From contig JBGAUL010000002.1 of assembly GCA_044228685.1 (NCBI GenBank), forward strand, positions 62,001-126,000: DNA of 64,000 nt, given 5' to 3'. Below, piece after piece: positions 26,969 through 36,263 of the stretch. Made by a program: the position numbers and the translations under genes. The DNA is from JBBATK01 sp044228685 (GTDB lineage: Bacteria > Bacteroidota > Ignavibacteria > Kapaibacteriales > NICIL-2). A model generated the notes under the pieces. It had not been told where the DNA came from. It made no database searches and was given only the letters and a program-made list of their open reading frames with translations. Each line of letters begins with the position of its first letter. Position 1 is the first letter of the stretch.

Positions 26969-29900
26969 ATGAAATCTTTAAGGACATCTCTGCAACGCAC
27001 TGCCTTTCGTAGTGTGTTTGTTGTGTTTCTGCTCCTTGCTTTGATGATTGATGCACATGCTCAGGTGATGAAAGCCACCTTGCAGCAACGTCGTCGCGGT
27101 GATCAAATCGAGGTGGAAATCTGGATGAAAGCACTCAGTGCGACCACACCGAAGTTTGGTGAATCGTCGCTGGTGATTCAATACAACCCACAACAGTTGT
27201 CGCCCGCGGCAACACAGTCCCCGTCCACAACCGACACCGTCGTTTTCGACGTCGACGTCGCGAATCCAATCCAAACCATTAGTTCGCCGTTCAACGGAAC
27301 CAATGGCTATCAGACTTTGGCAACACAGTCTTATGGCGTTGGCTACTTCTCGTTGGAAGTGCGTAAAGTGTTTGGGTCGATTGCCGGTCTTGTACCGGAC
27401 AGCAACGGACGCGGAAGCTTCGTTGGAAAATTAACCTTCGACATTGTAACCACGGGTCTGACCGATACCTCCATGACTCAGGTCGCGTGGAGTCCGAGCA
27501 CGGGCATCGGACAAGTCGTCATTTTCGACTTTGCAGATAACGACATCAAATCAAGTGTTACTCTCAGCGATCCTCCGAACTTCAGCATCATCGGTATTAC
27601 AGTTCTTAATCCCAACGGTCCTTCAGAAGTTGTCGATCGTGATAAAACCTACGCATCAGTAACCGGCGGATATCCTATTTACTTTGAACGCAGTGCCCTC
27701 ACTTCACCAGGCGGCTATGCAACTGCAAATGTTGCTTATGCTTTCGACTATTCTCTCAACGGCGGTTCTTCGTTCTCAGAATTTGGTCGTGCATCAGAAG
27801 ACGGCACAACAGTCCTTAATGAAATTGACGCAACAGCAATTACCAACTCAGCAGGTGCAGCATTGGCTGCCAATGGTCGTGAAATCGTTCGCACCATTTG
27901 GTCAAACAATCTCACCTTCCCCAGTCGTTCTGAAGCAGCTCGTATTCGCATTGCACAATTGGCAAGTAGTGGCGCGATTAGCGTTCGTACACGTCAGGCA
28001 CGAGTTGATGTAAGCGACACGGACTTCGTCCTTGGTCGTCTCTTCTTCGTGCAACTCAATGGAAGCAATCAATACCTCAGAACAGCAGGATCGTTTTCCA
28101 ATTCAACACAACTCACCGTCGCAGCGTGGGTCAATCTCAATGAGATTAAGCCAACCGGCTCTGAAGTTGGCGTTGTCTGTACAAGCGCCGGACCAGCCTC
28201 AGGCGTAGAAGGCGCATGGATGTTGTATTTGAAAGACGGCAAGTATCCGGCTTTCCGCGCTCGAGAAATTCTCGGTCGTGGTACCGGCGGATACATCGCA
28301 AATGTCGTCTCACCGGAACCGGTCACCTCCATCAGCGATGCATCGCCTCTCAGCAGTGCCCACGGCGACAATTGGGTACACTTGGCTGCAACGGTTGCGA
28401 ACAATCGCGTGCGACTTTATGTGAATGGCGAATTGGTAGATCAAATCGTCAATGACAACGCAACGAACATTCGCATGCAGACAACGACCTTGCCGATTTG
28501 GGTTGGGGTGAATCCTAATCTTAGTCTGGACTCCACACGCTACTTGCATGGCGGAGTGAAAGGTGTGCAAGTATGGCGAACAGAATTGACGCAAACACAG
28601 ATCAGAACTCGCGTTGCCGGTATCGTCACACCGAACAACGTCGGCACAGTTCCAACCGATCCGACATTCATCAATCGTGGTCTTGAGATTTACAATACGC
28701 TCGAAGGTGTTCGCACCGACTACGCTGACAACACAACCTATCAAGCAGGAAATCAGAGTTTGCAATTCTATGTCAATGGTGTGGCATCAAATCCAATGAC
28801 GAGATTTCGTCCGGATCGCGCGCACATCCGTTTGACCGCACCAACCGGCTGCGACGGTGTCTGCAACCTCGCCAACAAAAACTTCAACGTTCGTTGGGTC
28901 GGTTATGGTTTGGGTGATATCACCGCAACCGGTGCAGACTTAGATATTGAATTCAGTTTAGACGGCGGAACATCATGGACCTATGCTCGCACAAGCGGCG
29001 GTATCACCGGTGCCTTTGACCTTGGTCCGGGAGCATCTGCTGCCGTAGACATCGAAGCAGGTGAAGCAGTCTGGACACCGTACAACAACGAAGGAACAGC
29101 GACAAACAGTGGCGCAGCTCAAAGCTTGCGCGACATGTCAGGCAACTTCGCTAAGTCATGCGTGCTGCGAATTCGCGGTCATGCGGTTAGCCAACAAGAA
29201 GTCACTTTCGCATCCAACTCATTCGCAGTCGCTCCTGCTTTCGCAGTAGAAAAGCAAGCCGCGACGCGCATTATGATTCCTAACGGAACGGCGATGAATC
29301 TCGTTGGACAGATCTCGATGGTTGAAGCGTGGATACGTCCTTATCGTTTCCCAACATCAACCGAAGGTTCATTCCCTATCGTATCAAAGTATGACAGTGC
29401 AACGCACAATCCTCACTTTTCATTGAGTTTGTTGTCGACAGGACAACTCGAGTTGCGCATCACCGATTCGCACGGTACGGTTCGTCGCGCAGTTAGCGAT
29501 GCCGCGGGCGGATCTCTTGTGACACGTCCTCTCAGCATGGCTTTGGACAGTGCATGGACACACGTTGCGGCATGGATTAATCTCGGTAATGGTGTGGGCG
29601 CATCGGAAGTTCGATTCTACATCGATGGTATTCCGCAGCGCGCTGACAGCATTACATCTCAACTTCGTGATTCACTGTCAGTCAATACTCTCAACACATT
29701 CCAGACCTACATTGGCTACGAACCAATTAGTGATTCATCCGGAAAGAGCTTTATCGGAGCAATCCGCGATATCCGTTTTTGGAATGGCGCACCGGGTGGA
29801 GCAACAACCACCGGTTCTGAGCCAACTGCTCTTACGAGTCACATCCAAGGCGCTGCCTGCGTTCGTGGTTCAACTCTCAGCGGCGTATCAGCAACAAACT

Positions 29901-32900
29901 TGCAAGTGGCCTTTGACCTCAATGGTGGGGCAATCAACTACAACGGTTATCAAAATGCATTGGTATCGGAAGTTGGAAGTGTTCGTGCATTCGTGCTCGG
30001 CACTCCGATCTGTTACTCTGCAACACCACCATATCTCAAGGTTGTTGAGCCGGCATTCAACCAACGCGTTCGCAATTCAACAAGCAACGTGTTTGTGCGC
30101 TGGGTTGGATTTGATTTCGACGGAAGTCCAAGTGGATTCACCGGTGGTGTAAACGGCGGTGCATCTCCATCAGTTGAATATTCAATTCGCGGTGGTGGTG
30201 GTATCGTTGTGCAGCCATATCAGTACGTCGGCAGCTTGTACTGGGATCCATCTCAGGTCAATTCTCTGACGCTGCCGTCACAACTCAACTTCACCGGAAC
30301 AACTCTCTCGAATGTTCGCTATGGATGTCAGTTGGATATGTCCCTGCTTGATCCGGATTTGGACAACGACGGGACATACACCGATCAAGGAACAATCAGC
30401 GCAACATTGACCAACGCACGTCTGCGCGTGTGGAACACCTACACAATCAATGGTTCTTCAACGACAATCAATGCTGAAGGTCCACTCTTTACCATTACTC
30501 CACCGAGTAACCTTACACTTCGTGTTTTGCTTGAGGCAATGCAAGAAGGTATGGATGGCGTAGGTTCTGCATGGCACAACATCGGAAGCACCTATAATGG
30601 TGGTGGATTGCGTATTAAACTCTATCGCGATAACTCGGGTAGTCCAGGACCACTCGTCACAACTGCAGAATCTGAATTCCAATACGATCCAAACGCCTTT
30701 AGTGCGAGTGCGATTACGAATCGCGGAACGAATGTTGGTAACGGACCGAAGTTTGCGACTGTGCCATTTGTCTTCACCGACTTACCGGACGGAAGCTACT
30801 GGGTTGTGGTTGAGAATCTCAATCACCTCCCGATCATGTCACGTACGCCGATCACATTCCAGTATGCAGGCGATGACGTCAACACGACGCTTATCGAATC
30901 CGGTTGGGACTTCAGCACCTGGAACGGTACTGATGACGACGCGTCGTACTCAGCATTTGGTAGCAGAAAGAGTACAACATCAGATAAACTTTATTCGACA
31001 ACCGGTCTCGTGTACAACGAAGGTCGCGACGGAATCACCAGCGTTCCTTTGAACTACATCGCATCCATGGTTGCCGGCGATTGTCAGCAAGACGGTCAAG
31101 TCAACGCTGCAGACCGCGTGCGAGTACGTCTCGACGCCGGTACAGCAATGACTCGTTCAGACCTCACGGGCGATCAAATCGTCAGTGCAATCGATCGCGA
31201 CATCGTCGACCGTAACTTCGGCAAGGTCAGCTCTATCGCATCAGTCGCCTTCCCCGGCATTACATCCGGTTCAACAGGCGGTGAGCAGATGAAAGCACCT
31301 TTGCAGCAAGATCCGTTAAACGTTATCAGTGATCTCGATCCAACGCTTAGTGCTCTTCTCAACGAAGCAGCTCAGAATGCGATCGAGCACCACAATGCTT
31401 TACCGCTAAAGAAGCTCAACACTATTCAGGGATCAAAGTACTCGTACACTGTCTCTGTAAAACCGGAACGCAATCAGAATTACATCGATCTACCTGTGTA
31501 CATTCAAAACACGGGAGCAGCTTTCAATCTTGGCAATGCAACCTTTGCATTCCAGTACAATCCAAAGCGTGTGAAGTATGTAGGACTGCTGGGTACCGAC
31601 AAGGTTCCTTACTCCAACAACACAGCAAAGGGATACAACATCATGTACAGTGCACCAAAAGACAATGCCGATCGCGCATTGGCTGACGTCCGCACTATTG
31701 AAGTTGACTACGATGCATTCTCACGCAAGGGCGGCTTACCGGTTCCGACCACAAGTCAATATCTCGGAACGCTGCGTTTCCAAATCATCAACACTTCTTC
31801 TAGCGTGAACTTCACGTGGTACAAGGGAACGAGTGTTATTGGATCACAAAGCGAGGGCTTGACCCAATACGGAAACTTCAGTACAGTTGGCGGCTTGGTA
31901 ATGTATAATGCTAGTATCACGGCACCTACGGTATCAGAGAAGATTGCAACAAATCGCAAGTACGCAGTAACCTGGACGACCAACGGTGACGCCTCGGTGT
32001 ATGTAGAAAGCAGCACTGATAACGGCACAACGTGGACACGTCAAAGTCAGACTGCAGTTGATGTAAAGACTCTGCAATACGTCATCACAACACCGACCCA
32101 ACCTTCAACCGATTGCTTTGTGCGTTTGGTTGATGCAGAGACCGGCATTGAGCTTTCACGTTCAAAGAAATTCCGATTAGTAAACATCAGCTCTACCATC
32201 ACACGTCCTTCAACAGCAGATGCGATCTATGCCGGTGGAACAACTGACATCATTCGTTGGCAAAGCGAAGGTCTTGTATCAGTTCGTTTTGAATTCTCAT
32301 CAAACGGCGTGGATGGATGGACAACGGTAAGTCCGGTACGTAATGCAAGCGACGGCTCTTCAAGCTGGAAAGTCCCGGCTGTCAATACAAAGAGTGCAGT
32401 TGTTCGTTTGATCGACGAAGAAACCGGACTTGAGATTAGTCGCTCATCCGCGTTCAAGGTCCTTGCAGGTTCATTAACCTTGCTCAACCCTGCTTCGAAC
32501 GATGTATTCAAGCCAAAACAATCCGTAAATGTTCGTTGGAGAATTGTCAACGATGCCAAGAGTTTTGATTTGCAGTTATCACTCAATGGTGGAACAACCT
32601 GGACTCCGGTCGACAATGGCGTGAACGCTGTCAAGACCAGTTATGCTTGGACAGTGCCGAGTGCAAACACGACAAAGGCAATATTGCGCGCTATTTATCC
32701 TGGTGAGCCGGAGTTGGAGTATAGTCGCTCTTCTCTCTTCAGCATCTCCGGTCCTGTCGATGTTCCGGAAGATCTCTACCCATCACAGGTCAGCTTACAA
32801 TCGGTATTACCGAACCCGGCAAGCAGCAAAGTTCGCGTGCACGTAGTGGTTCCGGCTGATGCTCCGCTGAGTTTGACTCTCAGTTCAATACTGGGTGAAA

Positions 32901-33049
32901 CGGTCGCTATACCGCTGCAAGAAAGCACGATAGCAGCCGGTGAGCATGACATCGACTTCTCTGTTGCGTCGCTACCAAATGGTCGCTACACTTTACAGTT
33001 ACGCAGCGGCGCCGTCGTACAAACGCAAACCATACTCATCGTTCGCTAA
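26969..33049 (+). CDS. Giant secreted LamG / dockerin-like / cohesin-like adhesin with T9SS domain
   Basis: A 2026-residue secreted protein. Signal peptide to about residue 33 (LMIDAHAQ); a cohesin-like beta domain about 35-190 (SSLVIQYNPQQLSP); a LamG/concanavalin-type domain about 357-570 (LNGSNQYLRTAGSF) and a second about 757-945; a dockerin-like calcium-repeat pair about 1367-1420 (AGDCQQDGQVNAADRVRV, then LTGDQIVSAIDRDIVDRNFG); a second cohesin-like domain about 1490-1627 (ATFAFQYNPKRVKYVG); three Ig-like repeats about 1650-1925 (each with W, DNGTTW or NGGTTW type motifs); Por sorting domain about 1940-2026. Start ATG 26969 has GGAGG four bases upstream and begins the signal peptide; the frame is open from 26867. 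Role inferred: surface adhesion or carbohydrate binding. It ends in a strong terminator. Confidence 0.9.
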   Translation: MKSLRTSLQRTAFRSVFVVFLLLALMIDAHAQVMKATLQQRRRGDQIEVEIWMKALSATTPKFGESSLVIQYNPQQLSPAATQSPSTTDTVVFDVDVANPIQTISSPFNGTNGYQTLATQSYGVGYFSLEVRKVFGSIAGLVPDSNGRGSFVGKLTFDIVTTGLTDTSMTQVAWSPSTGIGQVVIFDFADNDIKSSVTLSDPPNFSIIGITVLNPNGPSEVVDRDKTYASVTGGYPIYFERSALTSPGGYATANVAYAFDYSLNGGSSFSEFGRASEDGTTVLNEIDATAITNSAGAALAANGREIVRTIWSNNLTFPSRSEAARIRIAQLASSGAISVRTRQARVDVSDTDFVLGRLFFVQLNGSNQYLRTAGSFSNSTQLTVAAWVNLNEIKPTGSEVGVVCTSAGPASGVEGAWMLYLKDGKYPAFRAREILGRGTGGYIANVVSPEPVTSISDASPLSSAHGDNWVHLAATVANNRVRLYVNGELVDQIVNDNATNIRMQTTTLPIWVGVNPNLSLDSTRYLHGGVKGVQVWRTELTQTQIRTRVAGIVTPNNVGTVPTDPTFINRGLEIYNTLEGVRTDYADNTTYQAGNQSLQFYVNGVASNPMTRFRPDRAHIRLTAPTGCDGVCNLANKNFNVRWVGYGLGDITATGADLDIEFSLDGGTSWTYARTSGGITGAFDLGPGASAAVDIEAGEAVWTPYNNEGTATNSGAAQSLRDMSGNFAKSCVLRIRGHAVSQQEVTFASNSFAVAPAFAVEKQAATRIMIPNGTAMNLVGQISMVEAWIRPYRFPTSTEGSFPIVSKYDSATHNPHFSLSLLSTGQLELRITDSHGTVRRAVSDAAGGSLVTRPLSMALDSAWTHVAAWINLGNGVGASEVRFYIDGIPQRADSITSQLRDSLSVNTLNTFQTYIGYEPISDSSGKSFIGAIRDIRFWNGAPGGATTTGSEPTALTSHIQGAACVRGSTLSGVSATNLQVAFDLNGGAINYNGYQNALVSEVGSVRAFVLGTPICYSATPPYLKVVEPAFNQRVRNSTSNVFVRWVGFDFDGSPSGFTGGVNGGASPSVEYSIRGGGGIVVQPYQYVGSLYWDPSQVNSLTLPSQLNFTGTTLSNVRYGCQLDMSLLDPDLDNDGTYTDQGTISATLTNARLRVWNTYTINGSSTTINAEGPLFTITPPSNLTLRVLLEAMQEGMDGVGSAWHNIGSTYNGGGLRIKLYRDNSGSPGPLVTTAESEFQYDPNAFSASAITNRGTNVGNGPKFATVPFVFTDLPDGSYWVVVENLNHLPIMSRTPITFQYAGDDVNTTLIESGWDFSTWNGTDDDASYSAFGSRKSTTSDKLYSTTGLVYNEGRDGITSVPLNYIASMVAGDCQQDGQVNAADRVRVRLDAGTAMTRSDLTGDQIVSAIDRDIVDRNFGKVSSIASVAFPGITSGSTGGEQMKAPLQQDPLNVISDLDPTLSALLNEAAQNAIEHHNALPLKKLNTIQGSKYSYTVSVKPERNQNYIDLPVYIQNTGAAFNLGNATFAFQYNPKRVKYVGLLGTDKVPYSNNTAKGYNIMYSAPKDNADRALADVRTIEVDYDAFSRKGGLPVPTTSQYLGTLRFQIINTSSSVNFTWYKGTSVIGSQSEGLTQYGNFSTVGGLVMYNASITAPTVSEKIATNRKYAVTWTTNGDASVYVESSTDNGTTWTRQSQTAVDVKTLQYVITTPTQPSTDCFVRLVDAETGIELSRSKKFRLVNISSTITRPSTADAIYAGGTTDIIRWQSEGLVSVRFEFSSNGVDGWTTVSPVRNASDGSSSWKVPAVNTKSAVVRLIDEETGLEISRSSAFKVLAGSLTLLNPASNDVFKPKQSVNVRWRIVNDAKSFDLQLSLNGGTTWTPVDNGVNAVKTSYAWTVPSANTTKAILRAIYPGEPELEYSRSSLFSISGPVDVPEDLYPSQVSLQSVLPNPASSKVRVHVVVPADAPLSLTLSSILGETVAIPLQESTIAAGEHDIDFSVASLPNGRYTLQLRSGAVVQTQTILIVR

Positions 33050-33117
33050 AGCTCCAACCGAGCCTCGCTTACGATACGAAGACACGGTCGGCCTCCTCCA
33101 ATCCGACCGTTGAACAG

Positions 33118-33148
33118 ACACCGTTCTGATCTCAGAACGGTGTTTTTT
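33118..33148 (+). terminator. Rho-independent terminator after the LamG adhesin gene
   Basis: A perfect 12-bp stem (ACACCGTTCTGA / TCAGAACGGTGT) with a two-base gap forms the hairpin, which runs straight into TTTTTT. It lies 69 bases after the stop codon. Confidence 0.93.
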
Positions 33149-33264
33149 ATTTGTATGCCTCAAATTCGAGTATCAGAGCCACATTTTTCTTCAGATTGGT
33201 CTTGGTTACTCTGGCCACTCCCGTTAATTTTGTGACCCGTCGGCTGCGCGCAGTCGACAAACAT

Positions 33265-33338
33265 GGCGGACGTAGCTCAGTTGGTAGAGCCCCGGATTGT
33301 GGTTCCGGTTGTCGCGGGTTCAAGCCCCGTCGTTCGCC
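33265..33338 (+). tRNA. tRNA-His (anticodon GTG)
   Basis: A complete cloverleaf. The acceptor stem is GCGGACG (33266-33272) with CGTTCGC (33331-33337), and the extra G at -1 (33265) opposite C73 (33338) is the histidine identity element. The anticodon stem is CCGGA/TCCGG around GTG at 33299-33301. The T-arm is GCGGG-TTCAAGC-CCCGT. CCA is not encoded. It is followed at once by its own terminator. Confidence 0.97.
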
Positions 33339-33342
33339 CTCA

Positions 33343-33370
33343 AAAGGACAGCACCCGCTGTCCTTTTTTT
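33343..33370 (+). terminator. Rho-independent terminator of tRNA-His
   Basis: The stem AAAGGACAGC / GCTGTCCTTT with loop ACCC is followed by seven T. It begins five bases after the tRNA. Confidence 0.93.
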
Positions 33371-33752
33371 GTGGTGTTCGGGCTGTGAGTGTATCACTCG
33401 TATTCCGTTTTGCCATTGCGGCTTGAAGTGAAGTTTAGCGCAGCTATGCTACGACGAAATCAATCGCATATGGCTAAGTCTTAGATCGTAACTACGTACG
33501 GAAAAGCTTTTACGGCACATCGCTCGTGAATGAGCGGGCATTGTTAGTCGTGTCCACACTTTCTTCGCGTGTGGAGAGCTTTGCTTCTTCAGGAATGGAC
33601 GCGTCCTACATGACACAACATGTCGACTTTAAAAGTTTAATTATTTAAATTGACACTACAGTCTAATGCGAGCCTGGCTACGCTCTGCTGATGTACTTAA
33701 CTGCGAAGATTTTTGAATTGGGGAATTCTATTTACCAACTATTAAATATTTC
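33371..33752. other. Non-coding stretch of about 380 bases between tRNA-His and the tandem paralogues
   Basis: No coding frame is supported. Two small hairpins are visible: CGCTC/GAGCG at about 33523-33538 and CCACAC/GTGTGG at about 33555-33575. An AT-rich tract at 33631-33651 follows and may hold the promoter of the next gene. Nothing matches an RNA family I know. Confidence 0.35.
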
Positions 33753-34469
33753 ATGCGATACCTACTAGCTTTTGCGGTACTCGTTTTAATGACGGTTTGT
33801 GCACGTGCAGAAGAGAGCGTGACGGTGATGTTGAAGAACGACTCGTCGTACACGGGAATTTTGGTTGTGAAGTCTGCCAGCGAAGTCGTGCTGCGCCTGG
33901 AAGATGGCTCGATTAAATCGATTCGGCGAACGGCAATTCGGGATATTATTAGTCATGGCGAGGTTCAAGCGACAACACCGAGTGCTTCTTCTGACAGCAG
34001 CAAGACAACAGACGCGACAAAGGGTCCGGCCAAAACAACGAATTATGAAATACGGCAGCGCAAGAACAAAGAAGATGATCCTCGGAGCTTCTGGTGTGTT
34101 GGCGCTACACTGATAACACCGGCCAGTTTTAATATTCGAGCCGGATTCAACGAAGATCGAATGGCCTACCATATTTCGGGCCTGTACTTTGGTTCATCAG
34201 GAGGCGTGCAGCTCAATGCTATGTATGCCTTTAGCAAGTCAGACAACACTGAGAATTACATTGGGCTAGCACTAGGCACGATGACAATTCACTTTGGTAA
34301 ACCCATTGGCGGTTTTCTTGCAGGTGACTATAAGTGGACTTACGTCGGACCGGTATATGTCTTGCATACCGGCGGCTTTCTTCTTGAAGGTGGACTCAGC
34401 ATTGGTAGCGGTGATTTTACGAATCCGCAGCTTCTTTTGCAAATAGGCTACGTACCTAAGTTCTGGTAA
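33753..34469 (+). CDS. Secreted protein of unknown function, tandem paralogue 1
   Basis: A 238-residue protein with a signal peptide (MRYLLAFAVLVLMTVCARA). Residues about 22-70 form a small beta domain (VTVMLKNDSSYTGILVVKSA, then LRLEDGSIKSIRRTAIRDII), reminiscent of SH3/Sm-like beta barrels that often follow signal peptides in FCB proteins. A low-complexity Ser/Thr/Lys linker follows (about 75-115), then a C-terminal domain about 115-238 rich in Gly and aromatics (YHISGLYFGSSGGVQL, ending LQIGYVPKFW), which looks like outer-membrane beta-strand hairpins. The ending in W fits an outer-membrane barrel terminus. The next gene is a close paralogue in the same order and spacing of motifs. Confidence 0.8.
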   Translation: MRYLLAFAVLVLMTVCARAEESVTVMLKNDSSYTGILVVKSASEVVLRLEDGSIKSIRRTAIRDIISHGEVQATTPSASSDSSKTTDATKGPAKTTNYEIRQRKNKEDDPRSFWCVGATLITPASFNIRAGFNEDRMAYHISGLYFGSSGGVQLNAMYAFSKSDNTENYIGLALGTMTIHFGKPIGGFLAGDYKWTYVGPVYVLHTGGFLLEGGLSIGSGDFTNPQLLLQIGYVPKFW

Positions 34470-34647
34470 GAGCTTGTAGCCCCATGCTAAGCTACAAGCG
34501 TCAATGGCAGATTGTCGAGTTACTCTGCTCAACAAACCGTGAACAAAAGTGATTGATGATACATCAAACTGATTGCTTCGCTGTTTCCGACTCGCTCTAA
34601 ACTGCTCGTCACGTGGATTTATACACACAGGCTGGCTCGAGATTATC

Positions 34648-35361
34648 ATGAGATTTCTCATTGCTTTTGCAATCTTTTTACTGATGACTGCGTGCTCGCG
34701 GGCTGATGAGATTGCGACTGTTGTGTTGAAGAACGACTCGTCATACACAGGCAAAGTAGTAGTAAATCTTGCGACAGAAATCGCGCTGAGGTTACCCGAC
34801 GGCACATTAAAGTCCTTTCGTCGAACAGTGATTCGCGAGATAATTATTCATCAAGATGTATCGAATGCCAGTATCGTAAGAGCGGACAGTAGCGCCAATG
34901 CAGATACTAGTCGTGTAAATCAACCAATCACTACATACAGCTATCTGAAACCCGATAGTGTAAATGCTGATCCACCCGACTTCTTTTGCCTCGGTACGAC
35001 CTTGTTTACTCCTGTGGGCTTCAACCTTCGAGGTGGAGTAAACTCAAAGTCTTTCGCAGTTCATGTATCAGGCATGGATTATGGTTCGACTGAAGGCATA
35101 CAAGTTGACATCTTGTTTCTCAAGACTAGGCGTAACAACACAGAGTCATACATGGGAATGACCATTGGAGGGCTAAACATTCATTTGGACAAAGACCTAG
35201 GCAAGCTGCCTGCCGGAGATTACTATTGGAATTTCGTCGGAATAGTATTTGTCGTGCATACAGGAGACTTTCTCTTTGAAACCGGTCTCAACGTGGGAGA
35301 TGGTCGATTCGAAAACCCCAGTTATATGTTGCAGGTAGGTTACGTTCCCAAGATCTGGTAG
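34648..35361 (+). CDS. Secreted protein of unknown function, tandem paralogue 2
   Basis: A 237-residue paralogue of the preceding gene. It has the same signal-peptide type (MRFLIAFAIFLLMTACSRAD), the same beta domain (VLKNDSSYTGKVVVNLATEI, RLPDGTLKSFRRTVIREIII) and a divergent linker. The C-terminal domain is also shared (FAVHVSGMDYGSTEGIQVDI ... YMLQVGYVPKIW). The two genes are separated by 178 bases, so they may be expressed separately. MTACS could be a lipobox here, unlike in paralogue 1. The frame is open from 34573, but the signal peptide sets the start at 34648. The conserved N- and C-terminal domains with a free linker suggest a barrel with a periplasmic module. Confidence 0.8.
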   Translation: MRFLIAFAIFLLMTACSRADEIATVVLKNDSSYTGKVVVNLATEIALRLPDGTLKSFRRTVIREIIIHQDVSNASIVRADSSANADTSRVNQPITTYSYLKPDSVNADPPDFFCLGTTLFTPVGFNLRGGVNSKSFAVHVSGMDYGSTEGIQVDILFLKTRRNNTESYMGMTIGGLNIHLDKDLGKLPAGDYYWNFVGIVFVVHTGDFLFETGLNVGDGRFENPSYMLQVGYVPKIW

Positions 35362-35445
35362 CAGACATACAATCAATCAATTGTACCAGATCTAACTAGC
35401 ACTTCTCGATGTGATAAGCTACTACAAAGAGTCTCAACAATTTCC

Positions 35446-35808
35446 TTAGCTCAAATTTTCCAACTCATCTCTTTCCGCTTTCTTCAACGACGCACGCACC
35501 AGATCGTAGCTGTGTCGCACGAGTTCCCATACAAGTGCTTCAGGCACTTCGTCGTTGCATTCAACGGTGTTCCAGTGTTTCTTGTTTTGGTGGTAGCCGG
35601 GACGAATTCCGGCGAATTCTTCGCGGAGTTTGGTGGCGCGATCAGGATCGCATTTGAGATTCACCGACAGTGGATCGGCGTCGATATCGCACAGCGCGAA
35701 CATCTTGGACGCAACTTTAAAGACCATTGTCGTTTCGTCGAAGGGAAAGTCGGCGTAGCTGCCTGGGAGTGCGAGACAGTAATCTCGCATTTGACTGAAG
35801 TCTATCAT
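35446..35808 (-). CDS. YjbR/MmcQ-family small DNA-binding-fold protein
   Basis: A 120-residue cytoplasmic protein of the MmcQ/YjbR (CyaY-like fold) family. Visible family blocks are MRDYCLALPGSYADFPFDET at the N-terminus, VFKVASKMFAL, LSVNLKCDPDRATKLRE and the GIRPGYHQNKKHWNTV motif. The protein is close to the usual 115-120 residues. The frame stays open to 35877, but the ATG at 35808 overlaps the stop of the upstream lipoprotein gene (ATGA), which gives the right start and shows translational coupling. Function in this operon is unknown; the family fold resembles DNA-binding or phosphate-binding proteins but no activity is agreed. Confidence 0.9.
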   Translation of the reverse strand: MIDFSQMRDYCLALPGSYADFPFDETTMVFKVASKMFALCDIDADPLSVNLKCDPDRATKLREEFAGIRPGYHQNKKHWNTVECNDEVPEALVWELVRHSYDLVRASLKKAERDELENLS

Positions 35809-36263
35809 TGCACCGTGTAGCGTACTCGGCGATGCACGAGATTGTCCTTCACATCCCGCTGCAAGAAATCCAACCAATAGGTACCGGCTGAATCAAAGGG
35901 AATGACAACGTGTGTATGCAGCGTGTCATAACCCATCAGGCAGGTCGTACTTGTGGAGAGCTTCTTTATCGATGCACTGACATAGACATATCGAACCTTT
36001 GCCACGGTGTCAGAATCACGTCCAAAGCCTGCATAATCCAACTGCCAACAACCTCGTTGCGGCGTTTCGACACCGAAGGCAAGATTGAGCTTGTGGTCAG
36101 TGTTGGAGATGACGCTATCGGGCATAATGTTGGACGATGGCTGATAGGTGTACTCGGGTTCTGTTGTGGTGCTACATGAGGACAGAGAACTGCTCGCCAA
36201 GAGCACTAATGACAATGCACCAAGAAATGGAACGAGAAGCGGAAGAAGTAGTCGGGTTTTCAT
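35805..36263 (-). CDS. Lipoprotein of unknown function (GldH-like size)
   Basis: A 152-residue predicted lipoprotein. The signal segment ends in SLSSC (Cys30), followed by a Thr/Ser/Pro-rich linker and a single beta-rich domain (LNLAFGVETPQRGCWQLDYA, VRYVYVSASIKKLSTSTTC, then TLHTHVVIPFDSAGTYWLDF). Two cysteines (in RGCW and TTCL) may form a disulfide. It overlaps both neighbours by ATGA and so is co-translated between the VWA-OmpA lipoprotein and the YjbR gene. The overall length is like that of GldH lipoproteins, but I see no clear GldH signature. Confidence 0.75.
   Translation of the reverse strand: MKTRLLLPLLVPFLGALSLVLLASSSLSSCSTTTEPEYTYQPSSNIMPDSVISNTDHKLNLAFGVETPQRGCWQLDYAGFGRDSDTVAKVRYVYVSASIKKLSTSTTCLMGYDTLHTHVVIPFDSAGTYWLDFLQRDVKDNLVHRRVRYTVQ

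Noticed and set aside
33147..33426. Two overlapping ORFs (plus and minus strand) of about 90 codons across the tRNA-His region
   Set aside because: Their peptides are just translations of the tRNA-His gene and its terminator, a well-known false annotation. The cloverleaf explains the sequence.
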